64,000 bases of DNA from assembly GCA_947259485.1 (NCBI GenBank), contig CAMYLU010000002.1, positions 1 through 64,000 on the forward strand. Direction: 5' to 3'. Of this stretch, positions 8,317 through 18,406 are shown piece after piece. The notes beneath the pieces were generated by a model that was not told the DNA's origin, ran no database searches, and saw nothing but the letters and a program-made list of their open reading frames with translations. The position numbers and the translations under genes are program-made. This DNA comes from an uncultured Gammaproteobacteria bacterium (GTDB taxonomy: Bacteria > Pseudomonadota > Gammaproteobacteria > GCA-001735895). Within the stretch, counting starts at the first letter, position 1; every line of letters starts with the position of its first letter.

Positions 8317-8762
8317 TACGACTCTCCGCAGTCATTACGACCCACGCGAACCGGTCGTTTGTTGGTATGTAAAACCCCGTCGGCCTTGACGATAACCAGC
8401 AAATCACTGGTATCGGCCATCCTGATTCGTGTCGACACAAAATTTTGCTCTTCATAAAGCTTGAAATAGGCGGTAAAAGGCGATTCGTTGCCGGTTACCA
8501 CGAGTGAAATCGACTCGGTATTTTCAAAACCGGACTTGATCCTGACAGGGACCATATTGGCATCACTGGCAATATGGGGTGCGTCGATTTCGATCTTGTT
8601 ACTTTCACCAATATCAGTCGTACCAAATGCTTCACGCAAGGCATCCGGTATTTCTTTTGCCAAAAAGGCCCCGGTTGGATAGGCGCTAATCGCAATCCCC
8701 GGGAACAACAGTCCGGTGACGCCTAGCTGAAGGCTCGCTTTCAATAGGGTTCGTCGTTTCAT
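8316..8762 (-). CDS. soxY: SoxY-like sulfur carrier protein with altered C-terminal arm
   Basis: A 148-residue protein beginning MKRRTLLKASLQLG, a Tat-type signal with RR, then a SoxY domain (VPVRIKSGFENTESISLVV, SPFTAYFKLYEEQNFVSTRIRMADTSDLLVIVKADG). SoxY normally ends GGCGG, and the Cys thiol carries the sulfur cargo. Here the end is VGRNDCGES: Cys145 is kept, but both flanking Gly pairs are changed. The frame ends in a clean TAA that overlaps soxZ, so this is not an obvious sequencing slip. It lies 90 bases after bepA on the same strand. It may be a SoxYZ paralogue not used in classic thiosulfate oxidation. Confidence 0.85.
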   Translation of the reverse strand: MKRRTLLKASLQLGVTGLLFPGIAISAYPTGAFLAKEIPDALREAFGTTDIGESNKIEIDAPHIASDANMVPVRIKSGFENTESISLVVTGNESPFTAYFKLYEEQNFVSTRIRMADTSDLLVIVKADGVLHTNKRPVRVGRNDCGES

Positions 8763-8852
8763 GCACAGTGCCTGCTACTGACAATAATATTCTGCTTACG
8801 AAGTAGCTATCGGCAGTAACGCAAAAAGCTTTATTCCAGTGGCTGATAAATT

Positions 8853-10232
8853 TTACTTCTCTAACAGTATCAGTCGTTTTTCGCGGGCTTTTGACTCGGT
8901 GGCAAGATCGGTCTCGGGCAAATTAAGTACCTGGTCGTAGAGTCTTATCGCTTGTTGCGGATTTCCGGTAATACGATGAAACTCCGCTTCCGCCATCATG
9001 CGCAGCGAGGGTTGTTGCAGGGACTCGTATATTTCCGATAACTCGAAATAGACCTGTTGATTTTCCGGAAACCCGTTTTCAAGCTGCCTCCCGATGACCA
9101 GGGCAGACTCATATTGCCCAACCAGCTTGAGCAAGCGCAGCAAGTGCATCGAAAGAACGTAATCACCCGGGAAAATATCGAGCAACCGCCGATACACCAG
9201 CTCCGCCTCGGTTTTGCGTTCGAGGTGTTCCAGGTTCTTCGCAAAAGCGATGCCGTACCAGATATTATCGCTATCACGACGGTATAGATCGGCGAGCATC
9301 TTATCGGCCCGGTCATAGTCTGCGGACTGGGTCGAGGCCAGTGCGCGAAGAAAGTCGCTTCCCTGGTCCGGTAAATAATCGCTGCTCGCGAATTGCAGAA
9401 AATCCTTGAATAACAAAAAATCATCCACCTGATTACGACCTGGCGGCATGTTTTGCGCTCGTCCCATTGCTTCAGCGACTCGATTGTTACTCAGGGGGTG
9501 AGTACGCAGGTACTCGATACCGAGCCCGGAGCTACCCGAGAGCTTTCCCATGATGTCGAAAAACTCGACCATGCCCTGAGGATCGAAGTGTGCATCACCC
9601 ATCAGTCGAATTCCGATTCGATCCGCTTCATACTCGTTTTCCCGGGTAAAATTGACCATCGCCTGCTGGCCACCGGCGATGCCACCATAAAGTACCGCAG
9701 ACCCGGCCGGTCCCCCAAGCGCCAGGCCTGCGATCATCGCGAGAATTGTTTTGGTATTCACCTCGCTCCCCTTTTCCATCGAATCGAGCCCATGCCTTAA
9801 CTCGACATGGGCTATTTCATGCGCCATTACCGAAGCTAATTGATGCTGGGTGCGCGCCTGCGCGATGAGTCCCCGGTTAATACCAATGTAGCCACCGGGA
9901 ACGGCGAACGCGTTTACTGCATCATCACGAACAATGAAGAAACGATAATCGCGTACTCGATTATCGATACCCGCCAGCAGGCGAAAACCGAGGTCGTTGA
10001 TATAGCGATCGAGCAAAGGGTTGGTCTCGACCAAACCTGCTGACAGCAGCTTCCTGTAAACCGAGCGCCCCAGTTTCATCTCTCGCTCGATATTAATCGA
10101 TGCATTTTCACCGAGGCTCGGTAAATCTGACCTGGCACTGGAGGTCAAACTGATTAACAACAGCAAAACTGTTACAACCCCTAATCGAGCAGGAAGGGCG
10201 AATGCTTGCAATCGTCGGAAATGTTCAGGCAT
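8853..10232 (-). CDS. bepA: periplasmic M48 metalloprotease with TPR repeats, BepA-like
   Basis: A 459-residue exported protein: N-terminal hydrophobic segment (about 16-33), M48 peptidase with zinc motif HEIAH (138-142), the second helix ENEYEAD providing the third ligand, and a C-terminal half of TPR-like helices (from about residue 310). BepA degrades misfolded outer membrane proteins such as stalled LptD and helps barrel assembly. Length is close to E. coli BepA (487). The promoter region would be shared with the divergent rhodanese gene starting at 10317. Confidence 0.88.
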   Translation of the reverse strand: MPEHFRRLQAFALPARLGVVTVLLLLISLTSSARSDLPSLGENASINIEREMKLGRSVYRKLLSAGLVETNPLLDRYINDLGFRLLAGIDNRVRDYRFFIVRDDAVNAFAVPGGYIGINRGLIAQARTQHQLASVMAHEIAHVELRHGLDSMEKGSEVNTKTILAMIAGLALGGPAGSAVLYGGIAGGQQAMVNFTRENEYEADRIGIRLMGDAHFDPQGMVEFFDIMGKLSGSSGLGIEYLRTHPLSNNRVAEAMGRAQNMPPGRNQVDDFLLFKDFLQFASSDYLPDQGSDFLRALASTQSADYDRADKMLADLYRRDSDNIWYGIAFAKNLEHLERKTEAELVYRRLLDIFPGDYVLSMHLLRLLKLVGQYESALVIGRQLENGFPENQQVYFELSEIYESLQQPSLRMMAEAEFHRITGNPQQAIRLYDQVLNLPETDLATESKAREKRLILLEK

Positions 10233-10316
10233 AACAACGCCATCAATTGGAAATTGGTCTATATTAGAATAATATCGACACGGCAGTATAGTAATCGTTC
10301 CCGAAGCTCATATTCA

Positions 10317-10661
10317 ATGTCCAGAATAAAAGAAATTAGCGTTTCTGATTTGCATCGTATGTTACGCAAAGAAGATCATTTTGAATTACTTGATATTCGT
10401 ACCCCCGCGGAGATCGAGCGCGGCGTATTGCCTAACGCCAGGACCCTGGCGATGCACCTGGTTCCTTTAAAACTCAACTACTTTTCGGAATCGCCACGAC
10501 AAATCGTCATCTACTGTCGAACGGGTAGTCGCTCTGCACAGGTTTGCCGCTTTTTAAACCAGCAAGGTATTAATAACGTCATCAGTTTGCGCGGTGGTGT
10601 CGTCAAGTGGGCGGCGGGAGGCCATGCGCTGCAACCTGAACCCGTCCAAGTTATCGCGTAA
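10317..10661 (+). CDS. single-domain rhodanese-like sulfurtransferase
   Basis: The frame is open from 10206, but the ATG at 10317 (MSRIKEISVSDLHRML) gives a standard rhodanese of 114 residues and avoids overlap with divergent bepA. Motifs are LLDIRTPAEIERGVLPNA and the active loop CRTGSRS with the catalytic Cys. It is cytoplasmic, without a signal peptide. The next gene, 84 bases on, is a TusA-like sulfur carrier, so the two may hand persulfide sulfur on; the adjacency is seen, the relay is inference. Confidence 0.9.
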   Translation: MSRIKEISVSDLHRMLRKEDHFELLDIRTPAEIERGVLPNARTLAMHLVPLKLNYFSESPRQIVIYCRTGSRSAQVCRFLNQQGINNVISLRGGVVKWAAGGHALQPEPVQVIA

Positions 10662-10745
10662 CTTCAGTCCCGCTTGCCTTTTAAAAAGTCCTGGCATATA
10701 AATGCAGCTTTGCAAAACCGCCTAACCAAATGATGGACATTTCTC

Positions 10746-10976
10746 ATGACTGAATTTGATCGTGAACTTGATGCTTCTGGATTGAATTGCCCCCTGCCCA
10801 TATTAAGAGCCAGGAAAACGCTAACCGACATGGAGCGCGGTAAAGTCCTGAAAGTAATCTCTACCGATCAGGGCTCGTTAAAGGACTTTGAGGCCTTTTC
10901 AAAACAGACCAACAATCCACTACTGTTTTCCGGCGAGGAAGGCGGGAAGTTCGTATTTTTACTGAAGAAATCCTGA
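10746..10976 (+). CDS. TusA/SirA-family sulfur carrier protein
   Basis: A 76-residue protein with the TusA signature LDASGLNCPLPILRARKTL; the Cys in CPLP is the sulfur-carrying residue. The two-layer alpha/beta fold is suggested by MERGKVLKVISTD and the C-terminal GGKFVFLLKKS. TusA members pass persulfide sulfur to tRNA thiolation, molybdenum cofactor or sulfur-oxidation pathways. CPLP rather than the CPEP of E. coli TusA leaves its exact role open. The gene follows a rhodanese on the same strand. Confidence 0.9.
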   Translation: MTEFDRELDASGLNCPLPILRARKTLTDMERGKVLKVISTDQGSLKDFEAFSKQTNNPLLFSGEEGGKFVFLLKKS

Positions 10977-11194
10977 ACTTGCTGATCCTGCAGAAAAAAC
11001 CATTCGGCCCGGGTTAAATCGATTCCGGCCAGCATTTTCCGATAATACCGCTCCAACTCGCTTAAATTGCATGTTTTTTGGGATTTCTTCAATAAATCCA
11101 AGCTGTTATTAGTGCATTTGTATTTTAACCATAATAGAATTTTGGGTTTGGCGTAAACAATTGCGTTTTTTTAAAGTGAGCAACAGGGGTTAGT

Positions 11195-12946
11195 GTGGAA
11201 TTATCGGGTTCTGAAATAATAATCCAGTTTTTAAAGGACGAAGGTGTCAAACACCTCTTCGGTTACCCTGGCGGTGCCGTATTGCATATTTACGATGCAC
11301 TGCAAAAGCAGGACGACGTAGAGCATATCCTGGTGCGCCATGAGCAAGGTGCAACGCATGCTGCGGACGGCTACGCGCGGGCGACCGGCAAGCCGGGTGT
11401 TTGCCTGGTGACTTCGGGCCCCGGGGCGACTAACGCAATTACCGGAATTGCTACCGCTTACATGGACTCGATTCCACTGGTTGTTCTGACCGGCCAGGTT
11501 CCAAGCCACGCGATCGGCAGCGATGCGTTCCAGGAAGTCGATGCGGTGGGCGTATCCCGACCTTGCGTCAAGCATAACTTCCTGGTCAAGGATTTGAACA
11601 AGCTGGCAGAAACCCTGAAAAAAGCATTTTATGTCGCTACTACCGGTCGCCCCGGCCCGGTGGTGGTTGATATTCCGAAAGACATTACCGCTCCGCATAT
11701 CAAGATTCCCTACCAGTTCCCGGAAAAAATCGAGTTACGCTCGTACAACCCGAACTTCAAGGGTCACCCACGCCAGATCAAGCGCGCAGTCGAGTTGCTT
11801 CTCAATGCCAGGCGACCAATGATCTATACCGGTGGCGGCATCATTTTAGATAATGCCTCCGAGGAGTTACGCAGCTTCGTACGTAAGCTGGGATATCCGA
11901 TCACGCAGACCCTGATGGGCCTCGGAGCCTTTCCCGGAACCGATCCCCTGTTTATCGGCATGCTCGGCATGCACGGCACCTACGAAGCCAACATGGCGAT
12001 GCACGAATGCGATGTTCTAATTAATATCGGGGCGCGTTTCGATGACCGGATTACCGGCGTGACCAGTAAGTTCTGCCCTTATGCGCAAATTATTCATATC
12101 GATATCGATCCTGCCTCGATTTCCAAGACGATTAACGCCGACATTCCGATCGTCGGGGGCGCAAAACAGGTTCTGGTCGAAATGATAAAGCAGCTCGACC
12201 AGACCGAGCTCAAGGTCGACCAGAACGCGCTTGATGCCTGGTGGAAAACCATCAAGTCCTGGCAGTCGCAGAAAAGTTTCGCCTACGAGAAAAAGAAAGG
12301 CCTGATTCAGCCTCAGGAGGCCGTCGAAGAACTCTATAAAGTTACCAATGGCGACGCCTATATTACTTCGGACGTCGGTCAACACCAGATGTATGCCGCA
12401 CAGTTCTACCATTTCGATGAGCCGCGTCGCTGGATCAATTCCGGCGGGCTCGGCACCATGGGTTTTGGACTTCCCGCGGCAATGGGAGTCAAATTGGCAT
12501 TTCCCGATAAGGACGTTGCCTGCGTTACCGGCGAAGGCAGCATCCAGATGTGCATCCAGGAACTATCCACCTGCCTGCAATACGATCTCCCCGTGAAGAT
12601 CATCAATCTTAACAACCGTTACCTCGGCATGGTCCGTCAGTGGCAGGAATTTTTCTACGAGAAGCGCTATTCGCATGTTTACATGGATTCACTGCCCGAT
12701 TTCGTCAAGCTGGCCGAGGCCTACGGGCACATCGGTATTCTGGTCGAAAACCCGGACGATCTGCATGATGCAATGGTAGAAGCCTTCAAACTGAAAGACA
12801 GAACGGTATTTCTCGACATCATTACCGACCAGGAAGCCAACGTTTACCCGATGATTTCGGCAGGCAAGGCCCATAACGAAATGGATATCTCCCCGCTGCA
12901 GCAAAAGGTGCAGGCGTCACTTAAGGCGAAGGGAGAACTGGTTTAA
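11195..12946 (+). CDS. ilvB: acetolactate synthase large (catalytic) subunit
   Basis: A 583-residue ThDP enzyme starting at a GTG, with AGGGG just upstream. Hallmarks: the ThDP-activating Glu in RHEQGATHAADGYARATG, the FAD/central domain, and the Mg-ThDP motif GEGSIQMCIQELS...NLNN (the usual GDGS reads GEGS). The C-terminal NRYLGMVRQWQEFFY is typical of IlvB/IlvI. It condenses two pyruvates, or pyruvate with 2-oxobutyrate, in the first common step of branched-chain amino acid synthesis. It overlaps ilvH by one base, implying coupled translation. No Ile/Val/Leu-rich leader was found in the 218 bases upstream. Confidence 0.95.
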   Translation: MELSGSEIIIQFLKDEGVKHLFGYPGGAVLHIYDALQKQDDVEHILVRHEQGATHAADGYARATGKPGVCLVTSGPGATNAITGIATAYMDSIPLVVLTGQVPSHAIGSDAFQEVDAVGVSRPCVKHNFLVKDLNKLAETLKKAFYVATTGRPGPVVVDIPKDITAPHIKIPYQFPEKIELRSYNPNFKGHPRQIKRAVELLLNARRPMIYTGGGIILDNASEELRSFVRKLGYPITQTLMGLGAFPGTDPLFIGMLGMHGTYEANMAMHECDVLINIGARFDDRITGVTSKFCPYAQIIHIDIDPASISKTINADIPIVGGAKQVLVEMIKQLDQTELKVDQNALDAWWKTIKSWQSQKSFAYEKKKGLIQPQEAVEELYKVTNGDAYITSDVGQHQMYAAQFYHFDEPRRWINSGGLGTMGFGLPAAMGVKLAFPDKDVACVTGEGSIQMCIQELSTCLQYDLPVKIINLNNRYLGMVRQWQEFFYEKRYSHVYMDSLPDFVKLAEAYGHIGILVENPDDLHDAMVEAFKLKDRTVFLDIITDQEANVYPMISAGKAHNEMDISPLQQKVQASLKAKGELV

Positions 12947-13440
12947 TGCGACACATTATTTCCCTGCTGGTCGAAAACGAGGCCGGCGCACTGTCTCGTA
13001 TTTCCGGACTGTTTTCCGCGCGCGGTTATAACATCGAATCGCTGACGGTTGCCACCACGGAAGACCAGACGCTTTCACGCATGACGATTATTACGACCGG
13101 CTCGGATCGAATCATCGAGCAGATTACCAAGCAACTCAATAAGCTGGTTGACGTGGTCAAGCTGCAGGACTTTACCGAGGGTAATTTCATCGAACGTGAA
13201 ATGATGTTCGTCAAGGTCAAGGCCGATGGTGAGTCCCAACGTGCCGAGGTTAAACGACTATCGGATATATTCCGTGCACGAATCATCGACGTCACTGATA
13301 CCACCTTCTGCATCGAGTTGACCGGTGCCGGCGACAAGCTCGATGCGTACATCAAGGCCATGCATGAAAACAACATCGTCGAGGTGGTACGCTCCGGCTC
13401 CATGGGCATCATGCGCGGTGAAAAAGCGCTTACCCTGTAA
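12946..13440 (+). CDS. ilvH: acetolactate synthase small (regulatory) subunit
   Basis: A 164-residue protein with an N-terminal ACT domain (MRHIISLLVENEAGALSRISGLFSARGYNIESLTV) and the C-terminal small-subunit domain ending IMRGEKALTL. It activates the catalytic subunit and confers valine feedback control. Length matches IlvH/IlvN long forms of about 163 residues. It starts on the A of the ilvB stop (TAATG). Confidence 0.96.
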   Translation: MRHIISLLVENEAGALSRISGLFSARGYNIESLTVATTEDQTLSRMTIITTGSDRIIEQITKQLNKLVDVVKLQDFTEGNFIEREMMFVKVKADGESQRAEVKRLSDIFRARIIDVTDTTFCIELTGAGDKLDAYIKAMHENNIVEVVRSGSMGIMRGEKALTL

Positions 13441-13463
13441 AGGCCCAGAATTATTCTTAATAA

Positions 13464-14513
<1,050 letters not shown>

Positions 14514-14549
14514 CAGGCTTATCGGGCACCCGACGCCCGTCCCGTAACG

Positions 14550-15350
14550 ATGGATGACAGCAACCCGAAAGAAGCTCGCAAGAACATGCCCAAGGGCATT
14601 TACCTGTTGCCCAACATGTTTACCACGGGTGCACTATTTGCGGGGTTTTACGCGATCATCGCGGCGATGAACGGGCGTTTCGAGATCGCCGCAATCGCAA
14701 TCTTCCTGGCGGGCTTGCTTGATGGCCTTGATGGCCGTGTGGCCCGCCTGACCAACACTCAATCCGCCTTTGGTGCCGAGTACGACAGCCTCTCCGACAT
14801 GGTCTCATTCGGTGTCGCGCCAGCCCTGATCGTGTACCTGTGGTCTTTGGTACATCTGCGCGATGTATCGGTGTTCATGGGTAAGCTGGGCTGGCTGGCG
14901 GCATTTATTTACGCGACCTCTACCGCGCTGCGCCTGGCAAGATTCAATACCCAGATCGGTGTCGCCGATAAACGTTATTTTCAGGGCCTCGCCAGTCCGG
15001 CAGCGGCGGCCGTGGTCATGGGTGCGGTCTGGGTTTGTGAAAGCTACGATATTATTGGCGAGGACGTAGTCTACGCGGCGCTGGTGCTAACCATAGCGTC
15101 CGGGATATTAATGGTTTCCAAATTCCCCTACTACAGTTTCAAGGATTTCGATTTACGCGAACGCGTACCCTTTGTATCACTTTTGGCGGTGGTGCTGGTC
15201 TTCGTTTTTCTATCGATCGAAACAGCGACCGTGCTGTTTTCCTGTTTTTTCCTGTACATGTTGTCAGGCCCAATCGTTTCTTTATTTCGCTGGAATCGCA
15301 AGCGCATGCGCCTGGCAGAGTCGAAACAGGATACGACTCCGGACTCGTAA
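14550..15350 (+). CDS. pssA: CDP-diacylglycerol-serine O-phosphatidyltransferase
   Basis: A 266-residue polytopic membrane protein carrying the complete CDP-alcohol phosphatidyltransferase motif DGRVARLTNTQSAFGAEYDS then LSD (about 66-88), with all spacings as expected (DGx2ARx8Gx3Dx3D). At least six hydrophobic segments follow. It makes phosphatidylserine, the precursor of phosphatidylethanolamine. It is the type II PSS typical of many proteobacteria lacking the E. coli PLD-type enzyme. Its position between ilvC and leuA is a conserved oddity in proteobacteria. An ATG at 14586 is a possible alternative start. Confidence 0.93.
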   Translation: MDDSNPKEARKNMPKGIYLLPNMFTTGALFAGFYAIIAAMNGRFEIAAIAIFLAGLLDGLDGRVARLTNTQSAFGAEYDSLSDMVSFGVAPALIVYLWSLVHLRDVSVFMGKLGWLAAFIYATSTALRLARFNTQIGVADKRYFQGLASPAAAAVVMGAVWVCESYDIIGEDVVYAALVLTIASGILMVSKFPYYSFKDFDLRERVPFVSLLAVVLVFVFLSIETATVLFSCFFLYMLSGPIVSLFRWNRKRMRLAESKQDTTPDS

Positions 15351-15400
15351 GTCGGAGATTTTGCTTGGCAAGCATGCCAGAGTTGGCTATATTCCATTTT

Positions 15401-15502
15401 ATGCAATCGCGGTACGCCAGTTCTCAATTCACATCTCCAGCCCGTCTGGAACTCCTGCCTGCGTACCTGTTGCTATCTCTGCTGCTCGCTCTGCTGCCGT
15501 AA
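15401..15502 (+). CDS. leucine-rich leader peptide upstream of leuA
   Basis: A 33-codon frame from ATG 15401 to TAA 15502 whose second half reads LELLPAYLLLSLLLALLP: 11 Leu codons in the last 18 (CTG, CTC, TTG and CTA mixed). It ends 78 bases before the leuA ATG and lies wholly between pssA and leuA. The arrangement resembles leader peptides such as enteric LeuL, where ribosome stalling at Leu codons controls the leu operon. No strong ribosome binding site precedes the ATG and no classic terminator with a T-run follows, so mechanism and even translation are inferred. A small CTGCC/GGCAG stem at 15494-15507 overlaps the stop codon. Confidence 0.5.
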   Translation: MQSRYASSQFTSPARLELLPAYLLLSLLLALLP

Positions 15503-15580
15503 GGCAGATCACAGAACTCCTGACGAGGGCAAACGTAAACAATACCCAATTTATTTAACGTTTAGACAGACGAGATAGCC

Positions 15581-17128
15581 ATGAGCAAAGACAAATTAAT
15601 CATTTTTGACACCACGCTGCGTGATGGTGAGCAGAGTCCCGGCGCGTCGATGACGCGTGACGAAAAAATTCGTATCGCCCGGGCGCTGGAATTGATGAAA
15701 GTCGACATTATCGAAGCCGGTTTTCCGATTGCCAGCGAAGGTGATTTCGAATCGGTCAGGGCCGTTGCCGAAATCATAAAAGACAGTACCGTATGTGGTC
15801 TTGCGCGAGCCAAGCAGATCGATATCGAGCGCGCCGGCGATGCCATCAAACCCGCTAATTCGGGTCGGATTCATACTTTTCTGGCGACCTCCCCGATTCA
15901 CATGGAACAGAAGCTGCGCATGACTCCCGACCAGGTGGTTGATGCCGCGGTAGACGCGGTTCGCAGGGCACGACAGTACACCGACGATGTCGAATTTTCT
16001 CCAGAAGATGCGGGCCGCTCCGAACCGGATTTCCTTTGCCGCGTCATCGAGGCGGTAATTGCAGAAGGCGCGACCACGATCAATATCCCGGATACCGTAG
16101 GTTACAATGTGCCACATCAGTTCGGCGATTTAATCAGCGACCTGATGGAACGCATTCCGAACTCCGATAAGGCGGTTTTTTCGGTGCATTGCCACAACGA
16201 CCTGGGGCTTGCGGTCGGTAATTCGTTGTCGGCCGTATTGCACGGTGCGCGCCAGGTTGAATGTACGATAAACGGCCTCGGTGAACGTGCCGGTAACGCA
16301 TCGTTGGAGGAAATCGTCATGGCGGTGCGGACCCGCCAGGATATATTCCCCTGCGATACCGACCTCGATACCACGCAGATTATGAACTGTTCGAAAATGG
16401 TTTCGGGCATAACAGGTTTCACGGTTCAGCCGAATAAGGCCATTGTCGGTGCCAATGCATTCGCACATGAATCCGGCATCCACCAGGATGGCGTGCTGAA
16501 ATCACGCGAGACTTACGAAATCATGCGGGCCCAGGATGTTGGCTGGACGACTAACAAGCTGGTCCTCGGTAAACATTCAGGCCGCAATGCCTTTAAATCG
16601 CGCATGGCGGAGCTGAATATCGAGTTCGCTTCAGAGGAAGAACTTAACGAGGTGTTTACCCGTTTCAAGACCCTGGCGGACAAGAAACACGATATCTTCG
16701 ATGAAGACCTGTTAGCGCTGGTTAACGAAGCCGCCCTTGAAACCGAAAACGAAACCATCAAACTGGTGAGCCTCAGGGTTTGCTGCGAAACCGGTGAAAC
16801 TCCCTGTGCCACGATGACGCTGAATATCGACGGTAGCGAGCAGCAGGCCGAGGCCAATGGCGATGGACCGGTGGATGCGTGTTTCAAGGCAATCGAAAAG
16901 TTAACCGAAACCGGCGTCAACCTGCAGCTTTATTCGGTCAACGCGATTACCACCGGGACTGACTCCCAGGGCGAGGTCACCGTCAGGGTGGAGAAAGACG
17001 GACGGGTTATCAATGGCCAGGGCGCCGATACGGATATCGTCATTGCCTCGGCAAAGTCCTATATCAATGCCTTGAACAAGGTAATCAACAGTGCCGATCG
17101 CACCCACCCCCAATTGGGAGATGTGTAA
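15581..17128 (+). CDS. leuA: 2-isopropylmalate synthase
   Basis: A 515-residue enzyme. The TIM-barrel domain carries [15 protein letters not shown] near the N-terminus, metal-binding [14 protein letters not shown], and [18 protein letters not shown]; the linker is followed by the C-terminal LeuA allosteric domain (residues about 390-515), where leucine feedback acts. It condenses acetyl-CoA with 2-oxoisovalerate, the first leucine-specific step. The upstream Leu-rich reading frame suggests translation-linked control. The rest of the leu pathway (leuCDB) is not in the window. Confidence 0.96.
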   Translation: MSKDKLIIFDTTLRDGEQSPGASMTRDEKIRIARALELMKVDIIEAGFPIASEGDFESVRAVAEIIKDSTVCGLARAKQIDIERAGDAIKPANSGRIHTFLATSPIHMEQKLRMTPDQVVDAAVDAVRRARQYTDDVEFSPEDAGRSEPDFLCRVIEAVIAEGATTINIPDTVGYNVPHQFGDLISDLMERIPNSDKAVFSVHCHNDLGLAVGNSLSAVLHGARQVECTINGLGERAGNASLEEIVMAVRTRQDIFPCDTDLDTTQIMNCSKMVSGITGFTVQPNKAIVGANAFAHESGIHQDGVLKSRETYEIMRAQDVGWTTNKLVLGKHSGRNAFKSRMAELNIEFASEEELNEVFTRFKTLADKKHDIFDEDLLALVNEAALETENETIKLVSLRVCCETGETPCATMTLNIDGSEQQAEANGDGPVDACFKAIEKLTETGVNLQLYSVNAITTGTDSQGEVTVRVEKDGRVINGQGADTDIVIASAKSYINALNKVINSADRTHPQLGDV

Positions 17129-17134
17129 ACGGCG

Positions 17135-17899
17135 ATGTTAACCGAGCGGCAACAGCACTGCCTTAGAGGAATCGGCATTCAGGCATGGAGTCAACGTGCT
17201 GATACCCTCGACAACGGGCCTGCAAACCGGCCTGTTGTCGAGATTGCTCGCGAAGCAGTACCGCAAGCAGTAGAAAATCCCGTCGATAGCTCGCCGCAGG
17301 AAGTTGCCGCGGAAAATCCTGTTGTCAGGACCCCTGCTCCGACGAGTTTCGATTCCTGGGATTCGCTCATCGATGCCATTCATGGTTGCAAGGCCTGTGA
17401 GCTCGGTGATAACTGTACTCAGAAAGTACCCGGGGTCGGTGATCGACAGGCTGATTTATTGATCATTGGTGAAGGCCCCGGACACGATGAAGACATCCGT
17501 GGCGAACCTTTCGTTGGACGCTCGGGGCAACTGTTAGATCGTATGCTGGCAGCAATCGGTATTGCGCGAGAACAGGTCTACATAACCAATATCGTCAAAT
17601 GCCGCCCACCTAATAATCGTGATCCGAGGCAGGATGAAGCCCAACAATGCCGCGCCTACCTGGAAGCGCAAATAGAGCAGATTGCACCAAAGGTTATCCT
17701 CTCGGTGGGCCGTGTATCCGCCCATAATCTGCTCGGCAGCAATCAACCGGTTGGCAAGCTGATTCAGCAAATGCATAAACTGCCCGGAACCGAAATTCCG
17801 CTTAAAGTCACCTACCATCCGGCCTACCTGTTGCGTAACCCTTCAGCCAAGGCCATCGCCTGGCAGGACTTAAAACTGCTACACCAAATGTTGCGATGA
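17135..17899 (+). CDS. family 4 uracil-DNA glycosylase (Fe-S)
   Basis: A 254-residue protein with a low-complexity N-terminal extension (1-75) and a C-terminal UDG4 domain: Cys85-Lys-Ala-Cys88 as part of the 4Fe-4S set, catalytic-loop motif IIGEGPG (110-116), GEPFVGRSG, ITNIVKCRPPNNRDP (another cluster Cys) and the HPAYLLRNP uracil-DNA motif. It excises uracil from DNA. GEGPG is seen where many members have GEAPG. It forms an ATGA overlap with rimI, a frequent pairing in gammaproteobacteria. Confidence 0.9.
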   Translation: MLTERQQHCLRGIGIQAWSQRADTLDNGPANRPVVEIAREAVPQAVENPVDSSPQEVAAENPVVRTPAPTSFDSWDSLIDAIHGCKACELGDNCTQKVPGVGDRQADLLIIGEGPGHDEDIRGEPFVGRSGQLLDRMLAAIGIAREQVYITNIVKCRPPNNRDPRQDEAQQCRAYLEAQIEQIAPKVILSVGRVSAHNLLGSNQPVGKLIQQMHKLPGTEIPLKVTYHPAYLLRNPSAKAIAWQDLKLLHQMLR

Positions 17900-18375
17900 A
17901 AAATTCCGAGTTGTGCTTTCGGCGCATGACCCTCGCCGACATAAGATGGGTTATGAAGGTCGAGCGCGAGGTATACCAGTTTCCCTGGACTGATAAAATC
18001 TTCAACGATTGTATTCGCGTCGGCTACTACTGCTGGCTGGCATTGCAACAGCAAAATATTGTCGGCCATGCGGTCATCAGCGTTACCGCGGGAGAGAGCC
18101 ACATGCTCAACCTGTCGATCGCCAGGGAACACCAACGCAAGGGCTACGGCAGGCAGTTTATCGAGTTCCTGATCGATGAGGCCCGCGAGAGGAATGCACA
18201 AACCATGTTACTCGAAGTACGTCCCAGCAATGCCGCCGCGATAAGTTGCTATAATTCGGCGGGCTTTAACGAAATTGGATGCCGCAAAGACTACTACCCG
18301 GCATCCGAAGGTCGCGAGGATGCCCTGCTGTTTGCGAGGCAAATTTCACAAACGGCAGACCTGCACAACAGCTAG
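17896..18375 (+). CDS. rimI: ribosomal protein bS18 alanine N-acetyltransferase
   Basis: A 159-residue GNAT protein: the acetyl-CoA loop appears as REHQRKGYGRQFIEFLIDEA (Q/RxxGxG/A), followed by LLEVRPSNAAAISCYNSAGF, the hallmark of RimI with its C-terminal Tyr. It acetylates the N-terminal Ala of ribosomal protein S18, possibly among other targets. It starts within the stop of the UDG gene. Confidence 0.9.
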   Translation: MKNSELCFRRMTLADIRWVMKVEREVYQFPWTDKIFNDCIRVGYYCWLALQQQNIVGHAVISVTAGESHMLNLSIAREHQRKGYGRQFIEFLIDEARERNAQTMLLEVRPSNAAAISCYNSAGFNEIGCRKDYYPASEGREDALLFARQISQTADLHNS

Positions 18376-18406
18376 CCGCCCTTTCTAGTAAATTTGGAAG
18401 TTATAG

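Noticed and set aside
10868-11101. 77-codon minus-strand frame between tusA-like gene and ilvB
   Set aside because: Part of it has protein-like composition (SELERYYRKMLAGIDLTRAEW), but half of it is antisense to the tusA-like gene. I know no family for it and see no ribosome binding site. Left out as a probable shadow, though conservation in relatives would change this.
12530-12545. GEGS instead of GDGS in the ThDP motif of IlvB
   Set aside because: As far as I recall, GEGS is found in other proteobacterial IlvB sequences and Glu can replace Asp as metal ligand, so I do not treat it as a defect.
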